Assembly (NCBI GenBank): GCA_040954595.2
Contig: CM082595.2
Span: 7,440,001 to 7,504,000, forward strand
Length of the DNA stretch: 64,000 nt
Source of the DNA: Balanoglossus misakiensis
Taxonomy: Eukaryota > Hemichordata
Direction: 5' to 3'
Part shown: positions 1-13,738 of the stretch, one piece after another
Layout of the letters: each line of letters starts with the position of its first letter
Position numbering within the stretch: position 1 is the first letter of the stretch
Position numbers and translations under genes: made by a program
Notes under the pieces: generated by a model
Databases searched by the model: none
Seen by the model: only the letters and a program-made list of their open reading frames with translations
What the model was told of the DNA's origin: nothing

Positions 1-44
1 CTCGTATACGATGACGTCAAACAAAGAAAGATATCATGGGATTA
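1..44. repeat. Partial arm of a fold-back element
   Basis: The first ~44 bases match, almost base for base, the right arm of the palindromic element at 1321-1479 (shared run includes gatgacgtcaaacaaagaaa). The window therefore opens inside another copy of that family. A short (GACA)n tract follows at 57-73. No coding content is seen. Confidence 0.7.
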
Positions 45-300
45 TATGTAAATATACAGACAGACAGACAGACGCACACATAGCGAGAGATCAATGGGCA
101 AGCACTGACTGACCCATAAGCTGCCAATTATACTGTACACTAAATAGAACAGCTGGCCTCTTTAAAACTTAGCCAGTTATGTAATCATTCAGGAATTTCC
201 TGTGTATATAAACAACTCAATAAAGAAATACACACCACTTCGCAAAGCAATCTGACCAGTAGTTCTTGAGTTACTGAGTTTTGACCAAATTCACATTTTT

Positions 301-524
301 CCAGCCAATTTGCATATTTTTTGGCAATGACAACTTCATTTGAACAAACTCCCATCTACAGCCCAGCCTGCATCTGCACACCAAATATCAAGGTGATACA
401 CGCAGCGGTTTTCAAGTTTTTGATGTGGACGGACATACAGACATACATCCATCCATAAATCCATACATACAGACGCAACCGATCCCATAAGGTCCCATGG
501 TACATACCAATGGGACCTAAAAAA
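301..524 (-). repeat. Dispersed repeat, family 1 (inverted relative to 6300-6545)
   Basis: This stretch is the reverse complement of the repeat at 6300-6545. Shared parts are a terminal hairpin (aggtcccat...atgggacct, 496-524), a (GGAT/GTAT)-rich microsatellite-like zone, and a block around 'cgtccacatcaaaaacttga' read on the minus strand. It looks like a short interspersed or MITE-like family. I see no open reading frame and no clear target-site duplication. Confidence 0.65.
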
Positions 525-1099
525 TCATTCAGAAAAAAGGAGTTTGTATAAAGCATGTCGAAAACTGGTATATTTGTAGTTATCACATGAACTGGCCCTG
601 ATCACCACCTGTGTGACGTAGACCAGGACAGATCAAAAATCCTGATCACCCCTGTGTTACGTCATCAACCGGAACTATTTCCACCGATTCGCCGTAGCTT
701 TGTTGTCAAACAGAAACAGTACGTGTAGCGCGCGGCATTTACAATACAGAAATGAAATAAAAAAATTACGGTTCCATGACAATAACGCTTTGTAAGCTCA
801 AAACAGAAAGGTGGAATTTGGAAAGAAGACAGTCGACGCAACGATCATGGACGATCGTGGCTGTCAAAGTTTTGGGTCAGGTGTACATAGCCTAGGCTAG
901 GCGCAAGTCCGGTACGTTCCGAGTCGAATCAGCGTGGGGAATTGTTTCGAGCCAGTTCAGCGTGACGACTGAACCTCTCTATTGCACCGGTCAACGAAAT
1001 GTATAAGACGTGGCAACAGGTTGCAGTAAAATTGTTAGAGAATCGATTACATTTGTGTAAGGCCGAACTTCGAGCGAACGGAACTCAACGGGACGACTT
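525..1099. other. Intergenic, no gene recognised
   Basis: Unique-looking sequence between repeats. Both strands carry only short open frames without recognisable domains. Confidence 0.5.
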
Positions 1100-1191
1100 G
1101 TTGGGAGATTTTATGAATGATCAGCGATAGTTCACCATTTGCGTATATGCAAATGATGAACTATCGCTGATCATTCATAAAATCTCCCAAC
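1100..1191. repeat. Perfect 35-bp inverted repeat (fold-back)
   Basis: Bases 1100-1134 (gttgggagattttatgaatg...) are an exact reverse complement of 1157-1191. The 22-nt loop itself contains the inverted pair catttgc/gcaaatg. The whole can fold into one long hairpin. Perfect arms suggest a young MITE-like insertion or a recent inverted duplication. Confidence 0.85.
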
Positions 1192-1320
1192 ATATATCTC
1201 CTGGGGGACATAATCCCGCTCAGTAAAATACGACACCGCTCCAAAATGGTTGCAAGGTACTGAATTGTTTTAGTCCTGCCTCTTCTAACGAAAAATAAGA
1301 AGACTGTTCATGTGATAAAT

Positions 1321-1479
1321 ATATAATCCCATGATATCTTTCTTTGTTTAACGTCATCGTATACTCGTGGTTTTCGCGGAAGCGTACAACTTCTCGCCTG
1401 CGGCTCGAAGTTGCACTGCTCCGCGAAAACCACTCGTATACGATGACGTCAAACAAAGAAAGATATCATGGGATTATAT
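1321..1479. repeat. Fold-back (palindromic) element, family 2
   Basis: The left arm 1321-1372 (atataatcccatgatatctt...) is nearly the reverse complement of the right arm 1431-1479. A GC-rich centre holds ggttttcgcgg, the asymmetric loop cgcctgcggctcg, and ccgcgaaaacc. A second arm of the same family lies at 1-44. The pattern of long arms plus a short G+C-rich asymmetric centre recurs at 47741-47886 and 49497-49684. Confidence 0.8.
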
Positions 1480-2335
1480 GTAATTACCAAATATATCAAC
1501 ATTTTCCTAGTGACAGATAGAATTAAAATAAGTCTTGGATCGCGATGAAAATGAGTGTTTCATGACATTCGTACGTGATGATACTATTCTAAAAAGATTA
1601 GTCCGTCGCGAAGTAAAAACAGGAATGTTAAAATTGATTTGTGCAAGCACATCAGGTACTCTGTAATAAGATTGCTGGATTTTAAAAAAGAAACATTGTG
1701 TCTAAGAATTTATGCCTGTCCTGAAGTGTAGGCAGGCGGAATTTATAATATAAATTATTATACATATTGTCCCTTGAATAAGCCACTGATGAACGCAAGC
1801 AGAGATAGGATGGTCTCAGGATGATCTACCTGACCTTTGATCAAATAACGACATAATCTATCATATTGTAGTTTACAACAGTTTTTGTTTAAAAAGTCTT
1901 CCAAAGGTCAAACTTCAAAAATGCATGTGTCTAGTTTTGAAGTTTGGTGTGTAGGTCCCGTGGATTGTAAGTCAAGTTTCCTCAAATGGTGACTACGTTT
2001 GCTTTAAGTTTTACATTTTAAAACACAAAATCATGTATTTCACCAAACAATGCAATACATTACTGTCTTTGTACGACATAACATTTTGGCCTTTAAACTC
2101 TGCTGTCAAGTCTATCCGCGTCTTAATAGAAATCCATCATTAATTTTTTAAATAGTTTCTTGTACAGTATCACTGGGGAGCTGTATCGGCTTCTAGGTAG
2201 CTTTTGAAAACATATACGTTCCAATTTTTCACTAAATCAATTTGTCCAAATGTTAAGGGGTCGTCCCTCTCCCCATTGGCTGTTTTGTTTTCGGTGAAAT
2301 ATTGGCTGGTACATGCGCAGTCTGGTTGGCAGTAG
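1480..2335. other. Intergenic, no gene recognised
   Basis: AT-rich sequence with no long open frame and no recognised repeat. It lies directly upstream of the possible promoter of the sulfatase gene. Confidence 0.45.
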
Positions 2336-2406
2336 CATAAAAGACCACGTATTGAACGTGTCCCTCACACTGGTGGTGAAGCAAGAGGAGGCGGCAAGTG
2401 ACTGAG
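2336..2406 (+). promoter_or_regulatory. Possible core promoter and 5' non-coding exon of the sulfatase gene
   Basis: The sulfatase start codon lies 17 bases after a good splice acceptor (tttgcttgcag, ending 3668), so a 5' non-coding exon should exist upstream. A TATA-like cataaaag at 2336-2343, followed ~30 bases later by a tcacact initiator-like site and a donor actgag|gtaaat at 2406/2407, is the best candidate seen. This is inference from motif spacing only; another upstream exon is possible. Confidence 0.25.
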
Positions 2407-3684
2407 GTAAATTTAGACTTTATTCTTTTGTTCGTGTATCCATGCTGAATCTATACAACTATCGTTTCGGTATTAACACACAATTCTGTCCATGTTGGCC
2501 AGCTTTTCAATACCCCAGATCATTTAAGGTTTTTGTGGACCTGTCCTAACCGTCACTAAATTTACATTTCTAATCCGTTTGGGCAGGTTTTTTCACACGT
2601 ACAATTTTACGAATTTTGAGTTTTGTCATTAAGACATCACTATGATGTTTTCAAATCATATCAAATGATGCTAGACCTGTATCAGTCCTTTGAGAGCCAA
2701 ACTTCGAGAGCGCATATTTGAAACCATTGAGAATGCAGCAAATTCAAGTCTTTTTGGTAACAGGTCCTGAACTCTGGGAGACTTTGCTACTTCGTTTACC
2801 TATTGCCAATGCTTATTACTTGAAAATGGAGTCCATGTTTAAATTTACTACCAGATATTATTGAGAGTACATGTATATGTAAATCTCTTTATTAGCAGAG
2901 CTTGAGCTTCGAGAGACTTTGCTTTTGTTAACAGATTTGATTGAGTATATGATGGAAAGTTTAATTATTAAAGGAAGTTAATATTGTTGATAGTAGAGAC
3001 ATTTAGTTACACGTAATAACGCATACACAGGAAGTGGCGTAGCTTATGTAAGTGCCAAGTGTATTTTCGGTTTAGTTGCGCATTTTGAATAAAAACTTAA
3101 GGAATGGACAATTCATATCATTTTCGCTTAAATTCTATGAACATTCTCTAAGATCACCACCCTTGCCATCTGTTGCTTGACTGCCATGGAAATATATTAA
3201 GTGAAATTTAGCGATGTCTTTGTCAAAGTGACCAGTGAAAATATAGGTATAAATAATTGTGATAATGTTTGGAAAACAGGAAATACATGTACTGTTGGTT
3301 TTGGCACATACAGCAGTAATCGTCCAGATAATATGGATGCTGGCTACATCACAATTGCAATTTCAGAGATCAATCGCCCAAATTTAATAATATGCAATTG
3401 TCAAGTGAACCTTCTACGTACCAATTACTTGAGTTTGGTTCAGGTGAAAATGAATATGATGGATGGACATACCTTGATACAATCATAATGTGGTGTTATA
3501 TGTGTGCCAATTGTAGTTGTCGAGATTCAATTTATGTTGCCACAATCCTCCCTGGTTTTCTGACGTTTTGAAGCTAATCACTCTCATAATAATATGGGAA
3601 AAACAAGCCTGTTAAGTCGCATTTTGTGAATATGTAATGCTTTTAGAAACTGTTTGTTTTGCTTGCAGTGCCTGCGAAGCAAAT

Positions 3685-6600
3685 ATGGCAGCTATTGTGC
3701 GATTCATTCTCCTCATAGTTGTCTGTCATATGACCATAGCCAAGCCAAAACATGGTAAGGTAGTTCAGACTGACTTGGGGAAATATCTGTGTATGTTATT
3801 TCTCGTTTTGACCTGTACATGCCTGTAAACATCTGAATATATGTGTAATGTAAATAGCACAGCTGTATGTGGACTTGATATTATGTTTTACTAACTTTTT
3901 TCCATGTTCAGAGGAAAGAAGTCTCAGTTTTTCGTCATCCAGAGAAGAGAAGACCCCAGAAATGGTACTGATAATGTTTTATAACATATATACTTTATGG
4001 TCTGATTGCATTCAAGAGATTGCAATTGTGCACATTCATATTTCGGGAGTTTCTCGAATATCACGTATTAGGCTCCATGGTTATCAGCGTATGTTGAGCA
4101 CTACACCGTGCTTACAACAACTTGATTCATTGTTAATAGGTAATTCAAACATGCCCTGATTCATTGTTAATAGATAATTCGAACGTGTGGTTACCTGCAG
4201 GATCACATATCAAAACAGGAGTTCAACGTTGGACCAAATACCAAACTCAACCTGGCATAAACATTGTGTAAGAACAAATGCTAAAGTGATGTCAAGATTC
4301 ACAGCAATGAGATTGATATGATTATGTGTTTTATACTCTCGTTACAGAAACAACCACATATATTCGTAATCATGACCGATAATTCAGGTAATATATCATT
4401 GTTAAGTAATATATGTATCCTTCATTTGAATTTCTATGAATTATAATGTTCTTAGCTCTCCATTTCAACATAATTATACAATGACAAGAGTTTACTTGAT
4501 ATAATAATAATAATAAATAATAATAATATTTATTTCTTATATAGTGCATTACAAAATGGAATAAAATCTCAATGCGCTTTACAACATGATAAAAAGTACA
4601 CTAAAAAATACAAACTAAAAAAAAAATAATAATTCGACATAGAAACGCTAAAAGGGTATATAAAAGTTGTAAAATGTGTAAAAGAATTAGTGTATAAATG
4701 CTTTCATAAAAAGATGGGTTTTAAGTTGTGTTTTAAAAGAAGACAGGGAAGGTGCATTTCTAATTGAAGCGTCAAGGGAATTCCATAGACTGGGAGCAGC
4801 TGCCGAAAAAAGCTCTTTTACCATAATGCTCCTGGTTAAAACGAGTCTCAACAAGTTTTGTGGCATTCGCAGAACGCGTCAATCTACTTGGCTTGAAAAC
4901 AACAAGAAGATCTGACAGATAGGTTGGCGCTTGGCCACAAAGACATTTGTATGTAAGAATAAGAACTTTGAAATCTATTCGATGGATGACAGGGAGCCAG
5001 TGTAACTCTTGAAGGAACGGCTTGATGTGTTGGTTTTTTTTTGTGCGAGTCACTAAACGAGCAGCTGAGTTCTGCATGTGTTGTAACCGGTTAATGAGAT
5101 ACTCAGGAAGATGAATGTACAAGCTATTACAGTAGTCAAGACGTGATGTTATGAAGGCGTGAATTAATCTTTCAGTAGTTTTTCTATCTAAAACGTTACG
5201 GATACGACCTATGCGATTTAAAACAAACGAGGCTGACTTACAGACTTGCATAATTTGAGTTTGAGCTAAAACATCACTGTCAAAATAAAAGCCAAGGTCT
5301 CTGACAACGGCTGGTGATTAGGGGTGGGGTGATTAGGTCTGTACCGACACGTAGTCCGGGTAGCGGTGTAAAGGGTCTGAATTTCGAATGACAATGAATT
5401 AATTCTGTCTTTAGTGTCATTTAAACAAGCTTGTTCACGGCCATCCATTTGCGAATCTCGTCCACGCAAGATTCAATCTGCAACTTTGAATGATCAGCTC
5501 GCTTGCAGGTTAAGTAAACTTGTGTATCATCAGCATACATCATAAAGATTATTAAGTGTTTTTCCATGATGTCCTCAAGGGGGGCACAATAGAGTGTTAA
5601 TAATAACGGCCCCAACACACTGCCTTGTGGAACTCCATATAAAAGTTCACACGGTTCAGAAGAGACGCCATTAACCATTACACTCTGAGTACGTCCTTTT
5701 AGGTATGACGCAAACCACTCCAGTACTTGTTCTTTGACGCCAAAGCGAGTCTCCAACCTCCTCAAAAGAATGTCATGGTCAATGGTATCAAACGCAGCAC
5801 TCAAGTCTAAAAGAACAAGAATCACCTCCGAATGACTATCGATAGAAATTACAATGTCGTTTTGTACCTTTAGCAAAGCCGTTGACAATGGTGTATGTAG
5901 AGTCATTGGCTCAACAGTTCATCAAGTTTACAAGTGTATGATTGCAACAAAAGAAATCTATCATTATATTTCAAGTGACTACCTGTTTTCATATTTAAGA
6001 ATATACTTTGCATGGTTAGAAAACATACTCTACAGTTTTTTTGTTCAAATATCTCAAATTGAAAAATACTGATCTTGTTCAGTAAGTATAAAATAAAAGA
6101 AAGAACAAATTATAAGGATATTGGTCAGATAACTTTGTGTTTACTTTTCATTTGGCAGGCTACGCTGACGTTTCATGGAATGATCAGATTGGAGTTATGA
6201 AAACACCAGTGTTGGAAAGTTTGGCCAGAAGTGGGGTTATTTTAAATCAGACCTATGTACAACCCATTTGCACACCGTATGTACTATTCACAAATTTATT
6301 AGGTCCCATTGGTATGTACCATGGGACCTTATTGGATCGGTTGTGTCTGTATGTATGAATGTATGGATGGATGGATGGATGTATGGATGGATGTATGGAT
6401 GTACGGTATGTCTGTATGTCCGTCCACATCAAAAACTTGAAAACCGCAGCGCGTATGACCTCGATATTTGGTGTGTAGATGCAGGCAGGGCTGTAGATGG
6501 GAGTTTGTTCAAATGAAGTTGTCATTGCCCAAAATATGCAAATTAGTTGGGGAAATGTGAAATTGGTCAAAACTCGAAAACTCGACAACCACTGGTCATA

Positions 6601-9600
6601 TCGATTTGAAAATTGGTATGCATGTACCTTATGTCAACCTCATACAGTCCTGTATGTTTTGAGCTAATATTATCGATTTCCTATTTTTTATGCATTTTTT
6701 TTATTTTTCCATGTTATTGGTAAAACGTCTTCATTTCTGAAAGTGATTGGCTTACTTCTTTGAAATTTAGTATGAAGTTTCCTAATGGTTGTCTGAGTAA
6801 CCATAGTTTTGTTCAAATTGTTGCAACATTTACATATTTATAATTTTGAGCAATATTTGCCATTTTAGGTCAAAATTGTTTTTCTTTAAAACCACATGCC
6901 AGATTGCTTTGCAATTTGGTAGGCATGTTCGTAAGGGCAACCTAAGTAATATGTTGTAAAACAATGTGATATTTGCATGAATGTGTCAATATTTCAATAT
7001 TTAGCAAGTTTTTTTGAAAGTTTCTTTGTTTTTGGTTAGCAAATCTTCTCCTAAACCAATTGTCCAGTTGTTTTTAAAGTTACTATTTACAAGGAGTTGT
7101 TACCCCGAACTAAGACATGTTTACATAACTTTAATAGGCCAGCTGTTCCAGAGACCACCAGCCATTAATTTTTTAATTACCAGTGGCAGGTCAGTGTGTG
7201 TGTGTGTGTGTCTGTCTGTGTGTCTGTTCCAGGGCTGACTGAAAGAAGTTGCTTCTCATATGTGTTTGTACAGACAATTTTTGGTCAATTTTTTTTTCTA
7301 GCACCACTTCTAAGACTGCCATGACACATGACAGTTTATTGGGCATGTTCTTTGTTATTTTATTTTTACATTCCATATTTCTATATGGTAAGATCATATC
7401 TGCTTGCAATGTCACCTGTAATTTTTATTCTGGTGTGTCACTGTTTCCGCATAATCCTCAAATGGGACCACAGTGTCCTTGACGCTATTTTTCATAAACG
7501 TGTGGCTTTCAAAGGTCTAAATCTATCAGACAGTCCAACATCTATTTTAATTGAATATAATGTATTACATAAAGCTGAGTAAATGAACCTAAGTTTGGTA
7601 AGTTATTAAAATGGAGAATTTGAATTGAAAAATAAACTTCGCAAAATGCCTGATTGCCGATATATTAACGATACTGTAGGGTTTTATCATAATATGTTTT
7701 GTTAGCATTTGCAGAATTAAACTCCCCTGGCAATATATATTTCTAATGTAGTTTTGTCATCCCTTTGTAGAACACGAGTTGCTCTCATGACTGGATTCTA
7801 CCCATTCAGAAGTGGACTTAGTGTAAGCTATGTTATTTTCAAATGTCTTTTCTAGCTCTTTGTGTATTAAAGGGGAAATCCGGCCTAGCTGATTTCTACA
7901 TAATTTGGTAGCTTTGAGGTCACTCTTTCAGAATAAAACATATTCCCCTTGTGTAAGTGGTATGATTTTTTACAAAATCGAGGGAAAGTTGGCAGAAATT
8001 CCAATATGGCGTTTAGTGTAATTTGAATCATGGGAAAAAAGCGCCAGGACCAACATCCGCCCACCTTGGTGTGGGTGATACCATATTCCAATTGGTGTCA
8101 CTGGGCGACAGACTAGGTGTTTTGCATAGCTATTGTTTGTACTTTGCGTCAGTTGATAAACAATCAGGAGCAAAGTCGAAAATTTGTCATCTGTTGAAAG
8201 TATTCATGAGCTATAACCCATGAAAAATATGAAAATACGCTTATCCTGTCACTGATTCAGAGAGTGACGTAAAGTACAGCCAACTTAAATGTAAGTATAT
8301 ATTTCTCATTTCAGCATGCCATCATTCTGCCAGCTCAGCCGAGCTATTTATCCAGAGAGTTCAAAACATTGAGCGAAGCTCTGAAGGAACTTGGGTATTC
8401 AACTCACTTGGTTGGGAAGTGAGTATGTATGTATGTATGTATGTATGTATGTATGTATGTATGTATGTATGTATGTATGTATGTATGTATGTATGTGATT
8501 ACACGTAAAGCCATAATGCAATAGACGGGGCAAGTTAATGTGTGTTTTCTGTTTTTGTAATGCAGATGGCATCTTGGGGCATGCCGATGGGACGTGACGC
8601 CAACATACCGTGGGTTTGATTCAAGCTACGGACCCCTGCATGGGATGCTGTATTATTACACTCACGATAGTAAGGATTGTTAACTATGCCTGTACAGTAG
8701 TTAATCACCTTCAGCAAATGCATGTGTAATGTCGGTTAGATTATTGCCACGCTTCAGTAGTAATCCTCAAGCTTATTAAGGAACAGTTCTTATTACCTTA
8801 GTTCTTATAAGAACTTTGCAACCTATTAATGTTGTTATTCAATAGTGTTGCGAGTGTACATGTTGAAGGGTAGACAACGTGTTTTAGTTATTACATCACC
8901 CTTCTTGCAGTTAACATCTGAAAAACACAAAAAAGTATATTTATTGATCTTCTACGTGAAGCCCGAGGTTTACAGACTTTATAAATTGCTGTCATGCATT
9001 TCTGAAATTGCACATGTGATTTCAAGACTCCACCTCTCAACGAAAACTGATCAAAACACTTCACTTTCATAATACCATATTTGAGCTGGCTGATCAATGA
9101 ACAATACCCTCCAAAGTCAGAGTTGCCTCATAACTAGCAATCTCTGGGTTGCTGAGTTCTCCTGCTGTACTTGCGCATACGCTTATTAAGTTAAAGAAGA
9201 CTCCACACCACAATCGAAAATAACTTTTTCTTCCTTATAGTTCAAGGCAGACCTGGACATCCCCCTTTTACATGGCACAACGATTTCCGTGACAATACAG
9301 GTGCCGTCGTGCACGAAAACGGGACCCACCTTAGTGTAGGTATCCCTTTTATTTTTAAAAATTTTCAATTGTGGAAATTAAACATCTATATGATTGATTG
9401 GAATACATAGATACATACATAGATACATAGATAGATACATACATACATACATACATACATACATGAGTTGATTTTCGCACTGTGGAACAGACATGATGGG
9501 AAATATTACGGGCATGGCGAGTTTCCTTTTTGACTGCCCCGCGTATGAGTCAATTTTGTTTTGTGAATGTACGTAAATACTCTTTTTCTGAATTTTGGCT

Positions 9601-12600
9601 ATTTATGTTATTTGCAAAAGTCGATTGTTGAATTGTTTCATTATTGCCCAATTCCTGTCAATTGTTCCATAACATAAGAGAAGTTGTTTATGGTCCCAAC
9701 ATTGACATGCATAGCACAAGGTACCCGTCTGGGGCAGGTGATACAAAACTTCTATTTACAAATGAAAATATCTGATAATGGCATCGACCAATACACAAGT
9801 ATTGAAGGGAATATCTCTCCAGTATCCTGACAATAAATTTAAATATGTCAATGGACTGTTCATCCTTTGTTGGGCCCACGGGTCATTCAGGAGGCTGGTA
9901 CTGATGTCTGACTATGTGTCTAATTTTGAGTCTGATATTTATACAAATCTGAAAAGGAAAACATTCACATCATGATGAAACATATCTCGCACTGACATCT
10001 CTGTCCGAATGATATGTCTTTGAATAGGGCCTGAGAGTTGCACGCAGCTTACTTGTACCAAAAACCAATTTATAAAGTCTCTGTTAAAGTTAACTAAATT
10101 GACCAGTACATCTGGTCTGTCTTCCTGTAATCAGAAAGTTGAATAGCGAGAATTGCCACAGCCGTAACTTGGACAAAAATAGTATGATATCATGTTTTGA
10201 GATAGAATGATGTTTATTATTTTTGTATACTGGGGAATTTTGGTAAAATCTTGCATTGAATATCAAAACTCGCGACCATCAGAAATTCACAATACTGAAG
10301 ATATAACTTTGTTGTTGTTTTTTTAATCAGGAGCTGTTTACGAAACGAGCTGTCGATATTGTGTCGCGCCACAATCCAAACACACCACTTTTCTTGTACA
10401 TGCCGATACTACTACCACACCATCCATTTCAGGTAAGTCTATATCAGTTGACCTGGAAGTATTTTAAGGATAGGAGACAAGCATGACCTCTGTTTGTTAC
10501 ACGATTCAAGAACTTGATTACAAAAAGAAGCTGTTTTCGTGCTTTTCAGGTTCCTGATCGATTTAAGGAATTGTATGAACCAACACCAACTGTTCCCCAT
10601 CTACAGACATATCGTGGTAAGGGACATTCACCATCATATCACAACATATCTTGTTACCTGGCAGTACCTCATCCAGCACTCCTTGACTGTACCACAACAT
10701 AATTTCAGTAATACAGACCAGAAACCTGACTACGCACAATTATCTTCGTATCCCTGTTCAGTCGTTTAGCTCATGAGGTGCAGAACTACAAGTTAACTGT
10801 AATTACACTCTGTATCAAATGATTAAGCTATAACCCCTGCCGCGGGCGGGTATACACAAGATTTCGGTACAATTCGAGACATATAGAGTGCTATGTGGAG
10901 TTAATTGTACCCAAAATCAAGTGTATACCTGTCCGCGGCAGTGGTTATTGCTATTATATTATATCAACATTGATTTTATGGCTTGTCAGTGTCATTTTCT
11001 TAACAAAACACCCTCAAAAAACGAGTTTGAACCAAGCTCGTGACGATAAATGTAAACGCGAGTGCCCGGGATCAAGCATTAAACATGAAGCAGATGACAA
11101 AAAGTGACAACACAGGCATCGCGCTTAGCAAAGTGCCAAATATTCCCACAGAGCAGTTCGAAAATAAAACGTCCGTAAATTCAACAGTGATTTTATTTTA
11201 TTGATTTAGTTTAACCCCACGCGACTGTGGTATAACTCCACATTTTCGCTTCTATATGCTAGTTCAGGGGCCCGTTTACCATTGCTGGCCATGGTAAAAC
11301 AGTATTTTGCCATTGCTGGATTACACTCTCGTCTAATCAGAATGGCGGTAGCATGATATAATATAATAAAATGCTTTTTGCAATTCTGGCTGCATTAAAT
11401 AGGTTTTCACTTTGTGCTAGGGGGTCAAAGCACATTGAATACTGGGTGAAAAGTCGACAACCCACTGTAGTAAGAGATAGAAGAAATTAATGATATATTT
11501 ACTGTATTTTATGACTTCCTTTGGTCAAACATGTCTGTTTTTGTCGTTGCCATATTAAAATCATTAAGCTTTTTTGCCTTTTTGTTATTTTTTCTGTTAA
11601 CAAGTTTCACAATGACCCATCATCACTTCAGCTTATGAACTCCCATTTCTTAAACATGGCAAAAATCGGCCATCTTGAAATTGTGTCGACCATATGAGAT
11701 TCATCACTCACTTAGGTAGCTCAAAACCTATTTAAGGTAGGGAGAATTGTAAAAACAAAAATGACTGAGTCACATTATATTGATATTGAATTTCAGGAAT
11801 GATGTCAATGGTAGATGAAATGGTAGACAATGTTACCAAGACTTTCATGGAACGTGGAATGTGGGATGACACAATTATGATCTACCTGTCTGATGTAAGT
11901 GTTGTCCATGTACTCGCCTTCAGCGATGCTGTTTACTTGATATCTCTCTGGTTTGTTGCTATTATGCACATTTCCTACTCCCCACACGCGTGTCTTGAAA
12001 GTGCATTATCAAGCATCACATCGCTTACTTTTAAAAAATAATCACACCTGCAAATTCTTTCTTCGGCACTGTGTATACGTAAATGTAGGATATGTTACAC
12101 ATTCTTATCATCCAGCTGTAAGCATGATGAGTTCAGATGGATTACTCTTACAGGTTACACATTTGAAACTGTTTTAATCACATTTGAGGCCATTGGATAT
12201 GTATAATAATAACCACATGTTTCAACTTGTTTAGAATGGAGGTTATGCAGGTACGGGAACACAGTGGCCCTTCAGAGGCAATATCGGTACACCGTTTGAG
12301 GGCGGTATTCGATCTACTGCTTTTGTGCATGGCAAGTTGCTGAAGAAAACTGGATACGTCAATGAAGAGTAATAAGCCTTAACTTAACATTTTAGACTGT
12401 TGTACTATCAAAGCCCCCATTTGGTACCTTTACCACACACTAAATTACTTTGGTGTGCTGTAGGGGCGTAGAAAGCCATTTATTGGGCAAATGTTACCAA
12501 CATTCTTGTGATGAATGACTTCTGTACCTGCGAGAGGAGGAAGCTGCCTACCAGTTCACATGTTTCTGCACTGTCAAACTGCCCATGGTGACGGTGACTG

Positions 12601-13679
12601 GCTTGGTGCTTTTCTTCTGCCATGAGTCTTGCTTGCGTGTTAGGAGGGCGTTTTTAGCGTGGATAATGATGTTGCGTTAATCGTTAGTGATGTTGACGTC
12701 GCCTCTGCCTACGACACACAACCCACTGCACTACATGTACATTCATATCACCAGCTATACATTGTTATGCCAAACTGTCCACCCAACCAACATTCCACCA
12801 CCAGTGCATATAACCACGCCTTCCCCCTTGTGTTCTCGCCAGTTTAATCCAGTGATTCACAAAACAATGTTGTAGAGATTATGCCGCCTTTCATTTCTCC
12901 AACTACCCTTACTTTAGTATTGAGCACTTTGTATCCGACCAGTCGAACCAGTTGTATATATATGGCTAAAATTACTATACTATTTACGTGCAGAATTTTG
13001 TATGTAAACAACTTTAAGTAAGTTACATGTCTGTAAACCATATTTATCAATTACCATTTTGAATTTCAGATTAATTCACGTGACCGATATTCACCCAACC
13101 CTTGTCAGTCTGGCAGGTGGTACACCTGGTAAGTTTCGTACTTCCATTTTGCCCCTTTCCTCGAAAAGCTTCCAGGTCCATACATTGATTTTCATAGAAA
13201 TTCTTGAATTTGATAGCTGCTATATATATTGTGTCTTGCCCTGATTATTATTGCTTAGACAGATTACTTTGTGTCATGCTGATGCTCATTTCCAACAAAC
13301 AATTCCGGGTGATGGTTAATACCAACCATCAAAAACTTCTCCTTCCATCTCCTGTTGACATATTCATTTGATGGAAGTAATGTTTCTTTCGATTCATGCC
13401 TTCACATTCAATGTTTTATTAATGCCTGTATCACCTTGCTATCTCACCAGATCCAAACATGGATGGCAAGAATGTGTGGGAGACTATTTCAGAGGGAAAA
13501 CCATCTCCGAGGAACCAATTCTTGATACACTATGACAATTACCCAGATGTCAGTCCCTGTACGGCTATAAGGTGCCTTAGTATTTACCTGCGGTAGATAC
13601 ATGGATGGGTGTATAGATGTAGGGATGGATGTGTGGACAAATGGATTGTTTAATGGATGGATGGAATCTGCATAGAAGA

Positions 13680-13738
<59 letters not shown>

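Noticed and set aside
3201-3488. 95-codon + strand frame upstream of the sulfatase
   Set aside because: No domain, AT-rich composition typical of the surrounding non-coding DNA, and it ends before the sulfatase start with no suitable splice sites.
6253-6588. Minus-strand frame with repeated IHPS, and a similar SIYL-repeat frame at 13489-13803
   Set aside because: Both are translations of tetranucleotide microsatellites.
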